Origin: Cunninghamia lanceolata
Lineage: Eukaryota; Streptophyta; Pinopsida; Cupressales; Cupressaceae
Direction: 5' to 3'
NCBI GenBank assembly: GCA_027924645.1
Contig: BSBN01000187.1
Span: 13,968,001-14,032,000 of the forward strand
Length of the DNA: 64,000 nt
The first letter of the stretch is position 1; the number at the start of each line of letters is the position of its first letter. Shown piece by piece: positions 34,989 through 47,979 of the stretch. A model generated the notes under the pieces. That model did no database searches and was not told where the DNA came from. It worked only from the letters and a program-made list of their open reading frames with translations. The translations under genes were made by a program, and so were the position numbers.

Positions 34989-37900
34989 ACACTAGTTTGA
35001 GGAAATCAGGTTTTTGAAGAGAAAAGACACACAGATTTCGACAAACAAAATAAATATGATGTAAATAGTGCTTCACAACAAGGCAAGAAGAATGATTTTA
35101 AAATTTTGTTCCAATAGTTGTGAAGAAAGTGTGTAAAACCCTTAATGTTGAAATACACACTGTGTAATTACAAAATTTGAAATTTGAATGCAAGGAAGCA
35201 CAATGAAGCAACACTAAAACTCAAAATTATATTTGAATGAGTGTTTAAAGGAGCAATAAAATCCAAAATAAGATTTTGACTACTAACCCTAGCTTTTGCA
35301 AAGAACTAGTTTATATGAAAAATGCAAGTTTTTAACAAAACCCTTACAAATGAGATATGCAAATGCAAGATGTGATGTCATAAAATGATTAAGTGCTATA
35401 ATTTGTTTCAGATCTGATGTAAAAATCAGAAAATTAAATTTTTCCAATGATATGCAATGTAAATAATGCAAAACTATGCCTTTATGCAAGTCGAGAATGC
35501 TTATTGTTTTTCAAAAGTATGCAAGATTTTTCAATCTAAAATGACAAGTATGATATGAAGTAATGCAAAGTCTAATTTCAACACGTAGCAAGTTGTAAAT
35601 TCTCTAGAAGACAGGTTCACCAAAATTTTTATTAGGGAAAAGAGGATGATGAGATGAGGAATACACTAAATCAAACCCTCCTTTCACTACAACATTCAAG
35701 GACAAAACTGAGTTAAATCACTACAAGATGGAACAAGACTCAACTACTGATTTTATGCTCTTGTTTGTAGAGGAAAGATGTGATTCAACCAAGCCTTTTA
35801 TCAAACCCTAGGTCCATAAATGCACTAAACCCTAGAATCTGGATAATCAACTTTGTTACCATTTTTTACCACAGCTAAAAAAAAATTGGTTGAGCAGATT
35901 TATCATCTATCATTTTTTATATGAAGTTTGATTTATTTCTGCTATGTGCTAATTGCATAGTTATTATGACAAATGCAGTTCAATTGTTCAGATGCAGAAA
36001 GAAAAGTTTCAATCATTCATTGCATTGCAGAGTAGTAAAATGAGATAAATATTCATTCACCACAATGGTTATTCATTTACAATTTTGAATACATAAGAGA
36101 ACAAACATTGCATTGAAGGAAACTAAGACATATCAGATGTCCCACACAAATTGTGGGTTATAGCTGAAATCATGCAAATACAAGTAAAACACTATGCATC
36201 TAATGAAGAAGAGGGAAAGACATAGCCATCATTGCCTTGTTTTGGTTGATCTTCATTGAAGCCTCCAGTTCCTGCTCCTGACTTTGGCATGTACCTAAAC
36301 AAATGTGGGAGGGTCCCGTTAGAAGCTCCGATTATGAAAATCCTTCATCAATTAAGAGAGACATAATATTTTAGTTGTAATGCATTGATCAAATAAGAGC
36401 ATCCATGTGCAAAAGGAACTGAAGAGAAGCAAACATAAGAGCATCATTGTTTTATTCTAATCTGTTTGTTTCATGTGCAGGTATAAGACAAGTCATGAAG
36501 GTGATTGAAGACATTCAGCATGTGGGGTCAAATGGGCTCCCATAAGGGTTGAGCCCAGCATGCTACTGCCCCTTGATCTCAAAAAGGGATGATAGAAGAA
36601 GAGGATCATTAATGACATTCACATGACAAGTTGAAAGAGTAACAAGACAATCATATACATCAGTCGCATTTCAACACATAACCATGATTTCACTTCAGAG
36701 TATGAAATGCAACCAAGAACATGCCCTAAATAGATGGAAGACAAAATTCAATGCATATGACAGATTATGCACTACTTCAACTGTTATGAAATGATATTCT
36801 CAGGCATGATAATAATCAGTACATAATGCACTTGTAATCATTAGGCTAGTAGAGGAGTAAGTGTTCACAAGCATTGATTATCTGAAGATTACTTACTCAT
36901 CCATGATCAAAAAGCCAATTGGAGTGTTTATTATAAACCAGTAAGCAAATTGCAAAGACAGGTGAGTGCCAAACTTCATACTTTCTCATTTGACTGGAGT
37001 GACAGAATCAAATTCAGAATTCAATGACATAAGTTGCCTTTTAAATGATGAAATATATCGAATTCTACCTTGTCTTTTGCTATTGATAAGTTGAGCATAA
37101 GAACAAGTGTTATGACATGTTGCATTCATTACATATCTATAAAAGAAGCATGATAAGTATTGCAGATCTGTAGAAGAAAATACAAGACAACCAATCTAGA
37201 TGGCTCATTTTTTGTCTTTGACAAACTTCAAAAGGATCAAAAGGAACATTTCATTACATGTGTGTAAAAGAGCAACATCATCATGTGACAAGGAGTAGTT
37301 AAAATGCTAGGTCATCATCATGCATGAAAAGTCTGATTGCTACAGTCCACTGAATGGACAAGAGATACAGGAGTGAAGACATGTATGCTACTATAGTGGA
37401 GCCATTCAAGTGACAATATCATTCCATATGCAAGGTTCATTAAAAGAGTAAGTAGAGTTACAGAGAAAGAAACAATGCATACAATTATCACTTCTTTTGA
37501 AGAATAACAATGACAGTATAAGGAAGAAAGTGACATCATATGCTATACATGCTATAGAAAGAAGTTTCAATGCTCAGAAAAGAACAAATATTGCTTTAGT
37601 TTTCAAATCTGAGTGTATACAATGAAAGAAAAATGTAGATACATTCATAAGTAAGGCCATAGCATATAGTGCCTTATGCACTCATCTTTTCAGATCCCAC
37701 ATCGAGTTTCAGAACCATGTATTTTTGTAGTGTTTAAGATAAAGATAAATAGTATTGTAAATTGTCTAGACAAGGCCATGAAGAATGACAATTTATACAG
37801 AGCAGCCAAAACATGAAACCCTTATCGGGTTTAAAAAGAGAGTCTTTTCTTTTTACTTTCAGTTGAGTAGTGAGAAGGAAATTTATGTGTAGGTATGGCC

Positions 37901-40141
37901 GTGCATAGAAGGAAGGTTCTGTGTAAACAAAAATGAAACCCTCACTGACAACACAAGAAACTTCACATTTTTACATCAAAATACAGAAGGTGAAGCCACA
38001 TAATGCATTACATGAAGCGGCCATGCCTTATGAAAGACACATTTCACATACCCAGCTAACAAAAATGAAACGCTCTTCACAGTTTCATATATGCAGAGGT
38101 GAGATAAGCTACAGTAAGAGCGATGATGGAGAAGAATAATGGACTCGCCGTATATTATAGCTGAGAGAAGGATAATGGCCACAGCTAGTTGAACAAGGCT
38201 CTTATCATTTTACCATTTTTCACAAGTTCAACACACAGAAAACCAAACAAATGCATATCAAAACAGAGCGACTAAAGAAGTAGCTACATGGTCATGGCCA
38301 TTGACAGAATATAAGCCATCAAAACATAGTGAAAGCCATTAAAAGGTTCAAATTCAAGCTTACCAGAAGCGGCCTGTCATTTTGGCTAGAGGAGTGCAGT
38401 AAAAAAACATTGAAGACCATTGAATGGAGCAAGGAAAGCACACAGAGCATGAAACCCCAACATGGTGGCCATAGTTGTAGAGCTAATCCAACGACAAAAA
38501 AATGAAATGACCGATGTTTTAGGGTTCCTCATTGCTTTTTTTTGCAACGTCCCTTTCATTTTTTACCATGCAAACATTTTAATCATTTTTATCCAAATGG
38601 GATCGGGGTCAACACTTTGTGTTGATAAGTGTCTAGTAATCATAAGCAGGGGTGGCCGACAACACTTAGAAATATGGATCGATGTATTAAGTCAAAGGTG
38701 GGCATGACCATGAGATATGCCTTTACAATCTGCCAAGGTCTTAATCATCATTGGTGGTCGACTCACATTGGAGTCAAGATATTATTTGATAGTGCATGTG
38801 GTCGAGTGTCTTTGACCTCCCACATATGCATTTTATTTATTATTCCTTCACATATTTCAATATATGTATAGAGATCAAAACAAGAGCCTTGTGTGTGAAG
38901 AATATGCAGAATGAAGATATGGTCAAAGGGGGTCAATCCGACATGGTGGCACTATAGAGGCAGTGAGTTGGCATTTTTTTCAAGCTATATGGATAATGGT
39001 GAGGTGGAAAATTATCGACACATTGGAGTCCATGTTGTCAAGCCTTTTAAGGCTTTTATTTATTTTTTGCAAAGATGTGTAATAGTTCATTTTTTTTTAT
39101 GATTTTTATAGAAAATCATTAATGATATCTTGTAAATATCTTGGTGAAATTATAAACCAAATATCATTTTATTTTTGCAAAAAAAAATATCGATAGGATA
39201 TTGATTAAAAGTGCCATATCATTGTAAAGTTAACTTTAAAGCAATGAAATTATGAATTGCTTTTAAAGTTTAACTATTTTTAGGAAATTTATAGGCTAAT
39301 AAAATAGATCAAATATTCTATTTTGATTTGTTTTATTTAGAGCCATATAGTACGAAGGTTTGAGCTTTCATGAGTAGAGGAAAGCAGTTTTATGGTGTGA
39401 CCACATGAGAGGATAGTTTTGCAGCTTTATTTCACAGATTGGTGGCAGATTCAGTGCTTTACTTTTGGCTTTCATGAGTAGCTCGAAAATGGACTTAGGG
39501 TCTGTTTTTAGGGGCTTTTTCAACTTTCTTCACTATAGATCATTTGGAGGCATTTATAGGAGAAAAACTTAGTTTTTTCTTAGTTAGTTAGCATCAGTTT
39601 CTTCTCTCTTGCAGAGTTGTATACAGCAGTTGGCTCACACATTTTATTTTTTCATGCATTGTACTCCTTTCAGTTCTAATAGCAAATCATCTTGTTTCAC
39701 ATATTTTGCAGTCTTGATTTGATGTTATATTGTGACTATTTCAGTCCTTTATTTTGTCTTAATACTGATAAATTTAGTTTTTCCTAGTTGCAGATTGTGT
39801 TTGACACCAAACCTTGTTGCAAATTACTTAAGGAGTAACTATCGATATAATTGTGAGGATTCATGTTAGAGGATATGGTTGTGAGTGATAGAATTTCATC
39901 TAGTTTAGATTCCAGAATTAGTTTACATTTGAGTTACATCTTTCTATCCCTTTTCCCGTCAAGTCAGTAGTTTAGAAGTTACAAGGGAACCAGCTCACTC
40001 TAGAGATTCATTCTCATGAAAGGAGACCCACATCTGAAAATGATTCCATATTTCAGCAAGTAGTTAAGCTTTCGCAAAGCTTAACAAGGGTGCATAATTG
40101 AATTAACAACAAGCTTATAGGGTGTGTACAAGAAGTTGAGT
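34989..40141. other. Long AT-rich stretch without a recognised gene
   Basis: About 5 kb of probable decayed repeats. Short frames on both strands have no recognisable content. TATA-like GCATTTATAGGAG near 39549 may be an old LTR promoter, but no partner LTR is seen. Confidence 0.4.
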
Positions 40142-40163
40142 CCACTTTTTGGCCAAAAAGTGG
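40142..40163. repeat. Perfect 22-bp palindrome
   Basis: CCACTTTTTGG is followed directly by its exact reverse complement CCAAAAAGTGG. It lies at the start of the 40130-40880 stretch, which shares a dispersed motif with 8500-8900. Confidence 0.7.
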
Positions 40164-41004
40164 AAGTGTTTTCCTTGATTTTCAGAATTTGTCACATTTC
40201 ACCTAAAAATTTGAAGCACTTAAAGGTGGAATCTTGGAAAATGTCAGTGAATATAAAATGTAGTACTCGGAGTCTAGTTTCCAAATATGTAATTTTTTTA
40301 ATACCCAGATGATTGAAATTTATTTTCAATAGGCATTTCTAAAAACCACTGTTTAAAGTCACTTTTTTTTGCTATACCATGCATGTGTACGTCATCCATA
40401 TTTTGACCTAAAAATTCATATTTTTCTAAATCCTTTTGGGAAAAGATTTGTAACTCACTGAAGTACATTTTCTATTTTTTTGGTAATTTTTTATTGAATA
40501 TTTTTTTTTTGTTAAATTTTTATTGGCCAAATTTGGTGTTTTAAAAAATCATCGTGTACGTCATGCATAAGATGACCTAAACTTAAAATCTTTTGAATTT
40601 TTTTTAAATTGAAAAGAATTGTCTAAAGTATGTTTTCATACAATTTTTTTTACAAAAAAATATTTTAATAAAAAATTATTAAAATTCTAAAAAACCCTGA
40701 TAATTCAAGTTTATGGACCTATTTCATCAGAAATTAATTGAAAAATAGAAAAAATAATCCAATTGTAAAATAAATTACATATTTGGAATCTACATTGTCT
40801 CATCTATAATGGGTTTTAATTTCGTCAAAAGGTTCTGCAAAAAAAGCCATCAGACATATGCCCAAAGTCACTATTTTGTTGTGACATTGATAGGACCTTC
40901 AAGTTGCAGGTCAAATCAGGTCTAGAGGTTAGGTTTGGGTCCCCAAAGCTTTTCCCAACCAAATTACAAAGCAAAACCGAAGCCTAAAATTCAAATTTTA
41001 AATA

Positions 41005-41171
41005 ACAGGATCTCGTTTAGTAAACGGGATCCTGTTTCTTACTCCATCGGTACAGAACAAAATGGGATCCCATTTAGTAAATGGGATCTTGTATGTAATG
41101 AGATCCCGCTTAGTAAACAGGATCCCGTTTTGTAGAATGGGATCCCATTTCTAAAACAGGATCCTGTTTAC
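41005..41171. repeat. Cluster of GGATCC-centred palindromes
   Basis: Four related units, about 41005-41037, 41061-41090, 41100-41130 and 41137-41171, each built from GGATCC-like cores and TTTAGTAAA spacers (for example CGTTTAGTAAACGGGATCC). Each can fold on itself, and the units can pair with one another. The cluster lies about 270 bp upstream of the first ATG of the copy B transposase-like gene. Confidence 0.75.
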
Positions 41172-41442
41172 TATTTGACCTTTTTTTTAATAAGACTGTC
41201 ACTGTCAACCCTACAACTTGTTTTGTATGGCCGATAGCAACATTTGCAACATTCTCTACCATCTTTTGTCTTCTACAGGTCCATCAACTTGGGATTTTGT
41301 TTGAATTTTGAAAGGAGCCATCATTGAGACATTGTTTGAATGAAATTTTGTTGAATTGCTACTTGTTTGAAGGACTTCAACAAAGAAGGAAGGCTTTCAT
41401 GTTTTTGACATTCATTTGTACATACTTCAGAATTTTTTAATC

Positions 41443-44400
41443 ATGGGATCACAAGCTCGTAATAAGAGGAAAGATAGGAAGCTATTGACCCCTGAAGAAA
41501 TTGAAGCAAAGAGAGAGAAATAAGCAAAAAGACAAAGAGATAGAAGAATAAAGATTTGATCAATGAATAATGAAGCATCTAATTCCGCAACTATTGAAGA
41601 TAAAAACATTGAGGAGACCATGAATGTAGACGATGCAAATTTACAAGAGGTGAATATGGAAACTAATACGATTATACAAACTACTCCTGGTATGTCTTCA
41701 AATCCCCATTTCAATGCTATGGAGAATGTTTCAATAGGCACAAATCTAGGTACATCTTCAAATCAACCTTTGAATGAATTGGAAATGGTGTTGATAGGAG
41801 ATTTAAAAGAAGCTAGATATAACAATGTTGAGATCGATAATATTAGTAGAGATCAAGATTTGAGACAAAATGTTGTTGAAAATTAAAATTAAAATCTTTA
41901 TGTTGAAAATGAAAATGAAAACATTTTGTTGTTGAAAATAAAAATGAAAATGAAAACCGTTTTGTTGTTGAAAATGAAAATGAAAATCCTTTTGTTGAAA
42001 ATGAAAATGAAAACCGTTTTGTTGTTGAAAATGAAAATTATTTTGATGTTGAAAATGAAAATGAAAATCCAAGATGTGATGTTGAAATGAGATTTTTTTA
42101 AAAAAAATTGAAAGAGATGTTTTGGATAATCTTCTTGGTAAGATTTCTTGGAGACAAATAAGAACACATGCCAATAGATTATACAAAGATTTTTTTAGCA
42201 TAAAAAACTATCATTTCAATGTCAACTAATGATGTAATTAATGAGAATGTGGAAAATGAAAAAAATAATCAAAATGTTAGGCATTTTTGTTAAACCAAGA
42301 AGAAAAGATCAATCACTATAACATGTTATGTCTACTATTGCTAGTGCCATCGAGTCTATTGGAAAGAATGGTCGATCTAAAGATAAGAATGCAACAAGAC
42401 GAACTATAACAACTACTATAGTTAATAAATCAACTTTGAATAGAAGAATGGTAAGCAATATTAGTGGAATTCTAAAAATACATCCTAAAACATTGGTAAG
42501 AGTGGAAAAAAGAAGAGAAAGTATAGAAAATGACCCAATGAACCAATGTTGGAGTTTTAGTGGTTGACTCCCGAGATCTAACATGAAACTGAATGTTGTA
42601 CTCAAATCTTTGATAAAAAAATATTGGCATGATAATACTAGGGTATCATCTAATGCTAGAGATGTTTTAAAATTAAGAGTGATGTCCAAAGTTCGCGATC
42701 CTCATCCAAAATACCTATTAGATACAACACAACCTAAATTTTATAAAAAAATTTGTGGTGAATTAGTGTTACATAGTAATATTAGAATAAGTCAAAGATC
42801 TTTTGAAAAATGCAAACCATGGTATGTAAAGATTAATAAGCAATGAATATCTTGTTGTTGTAAAACACATGTTCAATTTTGTTATTATTATGATGTGTTT
42901 CGATATATACATTGTACTTTACATACTAACATGATTATACAGGAATGTGATATTAATATGCCACCTGAAACAATAAAAGAGTTTATATCAAGTTTGTTTT
43001 GTGAAAGATCTAATGGGAAATTATTTTATTTAAGTTTATGTATTTCTGGACAATGCACTAGTTGTGGCAATATTTCTTTCTTAAGAGTTTGTATGCATGA
43101 AAGTGTTGAAAATGATTTTGGACAACAATTAGTGGATGTTAAAATATTTAAGAATGTTGAATATTCTTTAAAAGATGGAAAAATTGGAAACCATGATTTA
43201 ATTATAGAAAATGTTAGTGTACATACATTCATTTCAGAGTTTAAGAGTAAGATTGTACCAAAATATGTCATGCACTCTCAACAAGCTCGATGGCTTGATG
43301 GATAGTTTCGTGCATGTAGAAACACATTTCTAGTTGGTACTATATTATCAGTGGTTGATTTTGCGGAAAACTATACTCTAGCTCTGCAAGAGGAAATCCA
43401 ATCACAATATTACAATTCAGTGTAGGTGGTTATGTTTGTTCATATTGTTTATAGACATGTGCAGATGATAGCATAGAGGATGATAGGCAAGTTTTGAGGG
43501 AGTATAATGTCTATTTGAGTGACAACTGGTTACACTCATCAGAGTTTGTTCAATATTGTTTCAATATATTTTATACAAATTTAAGAGAAAGAGGAATCCA
43601 GATGACAAAACATCTCATATGGTCAGATAATTGTACGAGGCAGTTCAAGAATGCTTGAATGTTCTATTTGTTAAGTAGGGTTCACAAAGAACATAATATC
43701 CAACATATGTAGAATTCTTTTGAAGTTGGACATGGTAAAAGGAGAACATGATGGAGTTGGTGCGTGTGCTAAAAGAATTCTTGCTAGACAACAATTGAAA
43801 TTTGAGGATGCAGTAAAATTTAAAGATGCACATGGGATTGTGGATTGTGCAATATAAGATTGTGTATACTTGGATCAAGCGAGTACTCTATAGTTCACCG
43901 ATTCTTTTAGTTGGTTGAAGAAGAAAACATTCTACCTAGACTTGATTGGAAGACAATTAGTGAATCTACTAAATGACATTCATTTAGGAGTTTTAATGCA
44001 AGTACATGGACTATCTAGACAAGGGAGCTTGCATGTTTTTGTCAATTTTGTATTTCAGGAGATTGGGAAGCATGTGAGAATATAGAATGGGTTGAAGAGT
44101 GGAAGCAAAAACTGTTGACACCTACACAAGCACACGATCAATATGAAACAACAATTGAAGACAATGATCAATTGTTTACATCAGACGATTATGACTGTGT
44201 TTTAGACCTTTACAATAAGGTAATTTAATTCAAATTATTTCATTTTATTTCACTTCATTACTATTTTGTAGTGCTTTTATTTATTTATATGTGTACATAT
44301 GAATGCATGTATGTAGATTGGTCAAATTTTATGGACATGTGCAAGTTATTGAATCAAAATTTATTTGTAGGACATGTGTGTGTTATTGTTACACCTGAGG

Positions 44401-44865
44401 AGAATGAAGAGGAAATAGAATATTGGTTGGCTCGTTGTGTGGAGACTAAACATAACTTGACATCACCTCGAGAAGATGATGATGGCTTTCCTTATCCAAT
44501 AGGTTCAGTGATCCCCTTGAGACATCCCCTTAAGCAAATTTTGAGAACTTATTTGATCCCCTTAAGCAAATTTTGAAAATTTCTTTGATGATGGCTATCA
44601 TTATCCAATAGGTTTGGTGGTGGTTGTTGGCACTTGGCTACGAAAATACCTAATAAGGAAGAATGGTTTGCCTGCATTTGAAGATTATGAAACACATAAG
44701 ACGATTATACACTACTCGCATTTGGTGTTGGCAACAAATATAAAACTGGAGAGGTATCATGGAAAACCTGTAAATAAAGAGCTATGGTCAATTTCTATGG
44801 AAGAGCATGAGACAATCATCGATGTGTTGGAAAAAAGAGAGGATGGAGATGGTACAATAGAATAA
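41443..44865 (+). pseudogene. DDE-transposase-like gene relic, copy B
   Basis: Starts ATGGGATCACAAGC with a basic region (RNKRKDRKLLTPEEIEAKRE), then an Asn/Glu-rich region with a minisatellite (41880-42080). From 42328 it follows copy A: KNATRRTITTTIV, NQCWSFSG, HPKYLLDTTQPKFYKKICG, KPWYVKINKQ, CTSCGNISFLRVCMH, ARWLDG, VVDFAENYTL, LIWSDNCTRQFKN and VKGEHDGVGACAKRI. The C-terminal part (44371-44865) has GHVCVIVTPEEN, PYPIGSV, VVVVGTWLRKY and KREDGDGTIE. At the first presumptive catalytic position it has Asp (GAT 43357-43359) where copy A has Asn. An apparent intron ends at about 44370 (TTTGTAG|GA). There are many stops and frameshifts, and a 90-bp duplication near 44510-44610. Probably a dead copy of a cut-and-paste-type element; no terminal repeats found. 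Confidence 0.65.
41868..42080 (+). repeat. Coding minisatellite in copy B
   Basis: About seven imperfect units of GTTGAAAATGAAAATGAAAA with CCGTTTTGTT or CCTTTTGTT spacers. In frame they encode runs such as FVVENENENR. Frame-changing length variation between units has broken the reading frame. Confidence 0.75.
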
Positions 44866-45908
44866 GTAAATATAGGTAAATATAGTTAAATAGTTTTATA
44901 TTGTTATTTTAAATACATTAAATACATGTTTTGATATTTCTTCTGCATTATTAGTTGAAATTGATTTAAACTGTCATTTTATATCCTTGGGCCATCATCA
45001 CAAATTCATCACATACTTTGAAACAAAAACTTGAGAGGATGGAGATTAGACCTATATGTACATGTGTGAGGTACTTGTAAATACAAGTACAAGTTGTGTA
45101 TATAAATAGTTTTATATAAATTAAAATACATGTTTTGATGATATATTGATATTGCTTGTATTATTTTTATATCCTGTGGCGTGAACATTCCCCACAAGTT
45201 TCAAATTTGTTTGAGATGGCATAGCCACATTTTGTAAACATTATTTTGAGTTGGCATATATGTACATACACAATTACATTATTACACATTTCAATGTACA
45301 CAAATTTGTATACATGTGTATGTACACAATTATACTCTACACTTTTATATATCAAAATTATTATTCTATATATTTTGTTTGTTAAATGTGCATGTTTTTC
45401 TATTTTGAATTTACTTTAAATTTGATTGTATTATTGTTAAATTTGGTTGCCTTGGGCAACTTCACAAAATTTTGAGAACTTAAGACATCCCCTTAAGACA
45501 TCATATTAGGACCCCTTAAGACATCCCATTACAACATAAATTAAGGCATCAGATTGTTTTGATGAGTCATCCTAAATTACATCAATTATGATTAAATATG
45601 AGACATGTAGTTTGAATTCTTTGATCCCCTTAAGAAGTCCTATTAGGACCCCTTAAGACATCATATTGTGACATATAAATTAACATTTACAAGATTTGGA
45701 TGAAATATAACACAGTGGTTTCTTAAGTTAGTGTTTATAAATGCTTACACATAGACTAGTGATTAACTAACAAGTGTAAAATATATTATTCTACTATCAA
45801 CAATTGAATTAATATAGTAAGTGAGCGCTAGTTTTCCTCATTTGGATATATTTTCCTAGTACAAACTAAAATACACTTCCATGTAAGACAACCATTGGCC
45901 TAATTTCT
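44866..45908. other. AT-rich flank with CCCCTTAAGACATC repeats
   Basis: No gene. The phrase CCCCTTAAGACATC and variants recur at about 45480-45530 and 45625-45665. The same phrase occurs inside copy B near 44515-44570, linking the duplication there to this flank. Confidence 0.45.
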
Positions 45909-46266
45909 CTACACTAATTTCTCCATCATATGATTAGATATCAGTTTCGGCCTCATGTTGAAAACCTTATTAGATTTTGGAGTGTCTTTTTGTGAAACAC
46001 CAACCTCATGTTTACCTCCATCTTGGTGCACCCTATTTCCATCCATTCTTGTTATTAGGGTGAGTGTCATACTTTCTAGCCTATCTAACTTTCCATCAAC
46101 CATGGCTATCCTAGCCACTTTTGCTTATAATTCCTAAAATATTACTTCTACATCTTCTTCTATTTCCATTCTTTCATATCTCACTCTTCTTGGTCAATCC
46201 CTTAATTCAACCTTAGGCTCAACAGGTACTAGAATCCTATTTTCATTTGATCTTGTGTTAGACATA
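45909..46266 (-). pseudogene. Possible retrotransposon gag N-terminus relic
   Basis: The minus strand from 46266 begins MSNTRSNENRILVPVEPKVE and, after three stops, continues in the same frame as AKVARIAMVDGKLDRLESMT, then LITRMDGNR. It ends near 45909. The MSNTRS-like start and the short helical KLDRLE segment resemble plant Gypsy gag N-termini. Nothing downstream on the minus strand confirms it. Confidence 0.3.
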
Positions 46267-47979
46267 AACCAATAAGCTTATAAAATGATAATCTCAAGTT
46301 ATTCAAACCCAAATTATATCACTTGATTGATAAACCTTTAGGTTAATAACCATAGTGTTGTAACAACAATGGAATCCTAAGCTATATCTACTCTTTCTAC
46401 TCTCACCATACATTTCCCCATTATTCTATCAACATATAATAGTATGGAATATTTGAATAACATAAAGGAAATTAAACATATAAACAAAGTACATATCACA
46501 CAACACCAATATTCCTCTAGAGAAAAGGCCAATCAAGTGAAAAAATCCAAGAAGGGTATACAATTACTATCCCATAAAACTATTTTATATAATAGGTTTC
46601 TCCAACATCCCACGTAGACAACCTAAACAACCACCATCCAAACCATACCAACTTGCTAGGAGGAAAGGATAATTAGTTGCCAAAATAGAAAATGAACTAT
46701 CTTTATGCATATTTTCATGAATTTATCTATTCAATAGCAGACAAACTCATCCTTCACCCCCAAAAATGGGTGTTTACCACAACCAACAAAACATTGGCCA
46801 CCAACAAACTCTTAATTAGTGTGGAATTCATTACTAGCAAAGCAATGAACTCTTATTTATTCAAGTAGAAGATAGAATTCAAATGGTTTTGGAAGTTGAA
46901 ACATTTATCTAATGGATTTCCTTTGGCTTTCCACCATCCATGGGAGGTTGGGAGATGTTTATATGATTGATTATCACATTGTTTAGAAGGTTCGTTCTTA
47001 ACTAAAACTTTTGTTAATGTTTGTTGAAGGATATTGTATGGAAACTAGATAAAGTTTTCTCTAATTGGAGGTAGAGCATGCATGAAGGATGATAGAGTGG
47101 TAATATCGAGTCAAGGAATGGATGTTTAAACATGGACAAATGATTTGCATGATAAATGAAAATTTATGGGAGACTATGAGGATACAAATGGAATAAGTCC
47201 AAAATTCATGAGAATGTGTGTAATGGAGAAAGGTGACTTGGCTAGGTGAATGAGTCCAACTTCATATAAGATTACACTATTTATTGATATGTAATTGCAT
47301 TAGGAAATTTTCTCAAGTTGGGCCAAAAAATAAACAAAAATTAGCATGGGTATACAAATTTCAACATTAAATTTTGTCGCCACTCTGAGCTGCATGTGAA
47401 TCCTAAAATGATCATCCATCTCAAATTATATAAGATCTCACGAACATGCATGTAGAGTAAATATTCAAACATAAAAGGATATTTGGTTCCATATAAAGCA
47501 ATGGATCTCTCTTTATCTCATCATGTGTGTTTGTCCTTTGGCATGTGCACTCCACATGGGAGCCTATAAAATAAAGAAAAAATGTATAATGGGTAATTTT
47601 ACATTGGTAATTGTTTTGAGGAATCATAAAGTGGTAATCTTTCCTTCCAATTTTATTCTTCATTTCATTGCACTTTACAACACAACAAAACATTGGCCAA
47701 GTGAAGTCACAAGTTAAACGACAATTTGGATTTGATTAATAGCCACAAAGTCACAAGTTTGAATCTTATGTACAACCCTTAGCTAGCAAAATTTGAGATA
47801 GAAGTAAAGAGGTAGTCAACATTTATTTTAATATTTTCTAAGTTATATCTATTATTTAATTTAGGACCTATGTAAACTAATTTTTAAAATTGCTCTTCAT
47901 AGTGTATAAAATAATGCCACTTTCAATATAATGATAGAAATAAATAAGTAATCACTATTTATGTTAACATTTACAAATC
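46267..47979. other. No gene recognised
   Basis: AT-rich sequence with only short unrelated frames. It may contain the 5' LTR of the Gypsy element at 48439, but I cannot define its start. Confidence 0.35.
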
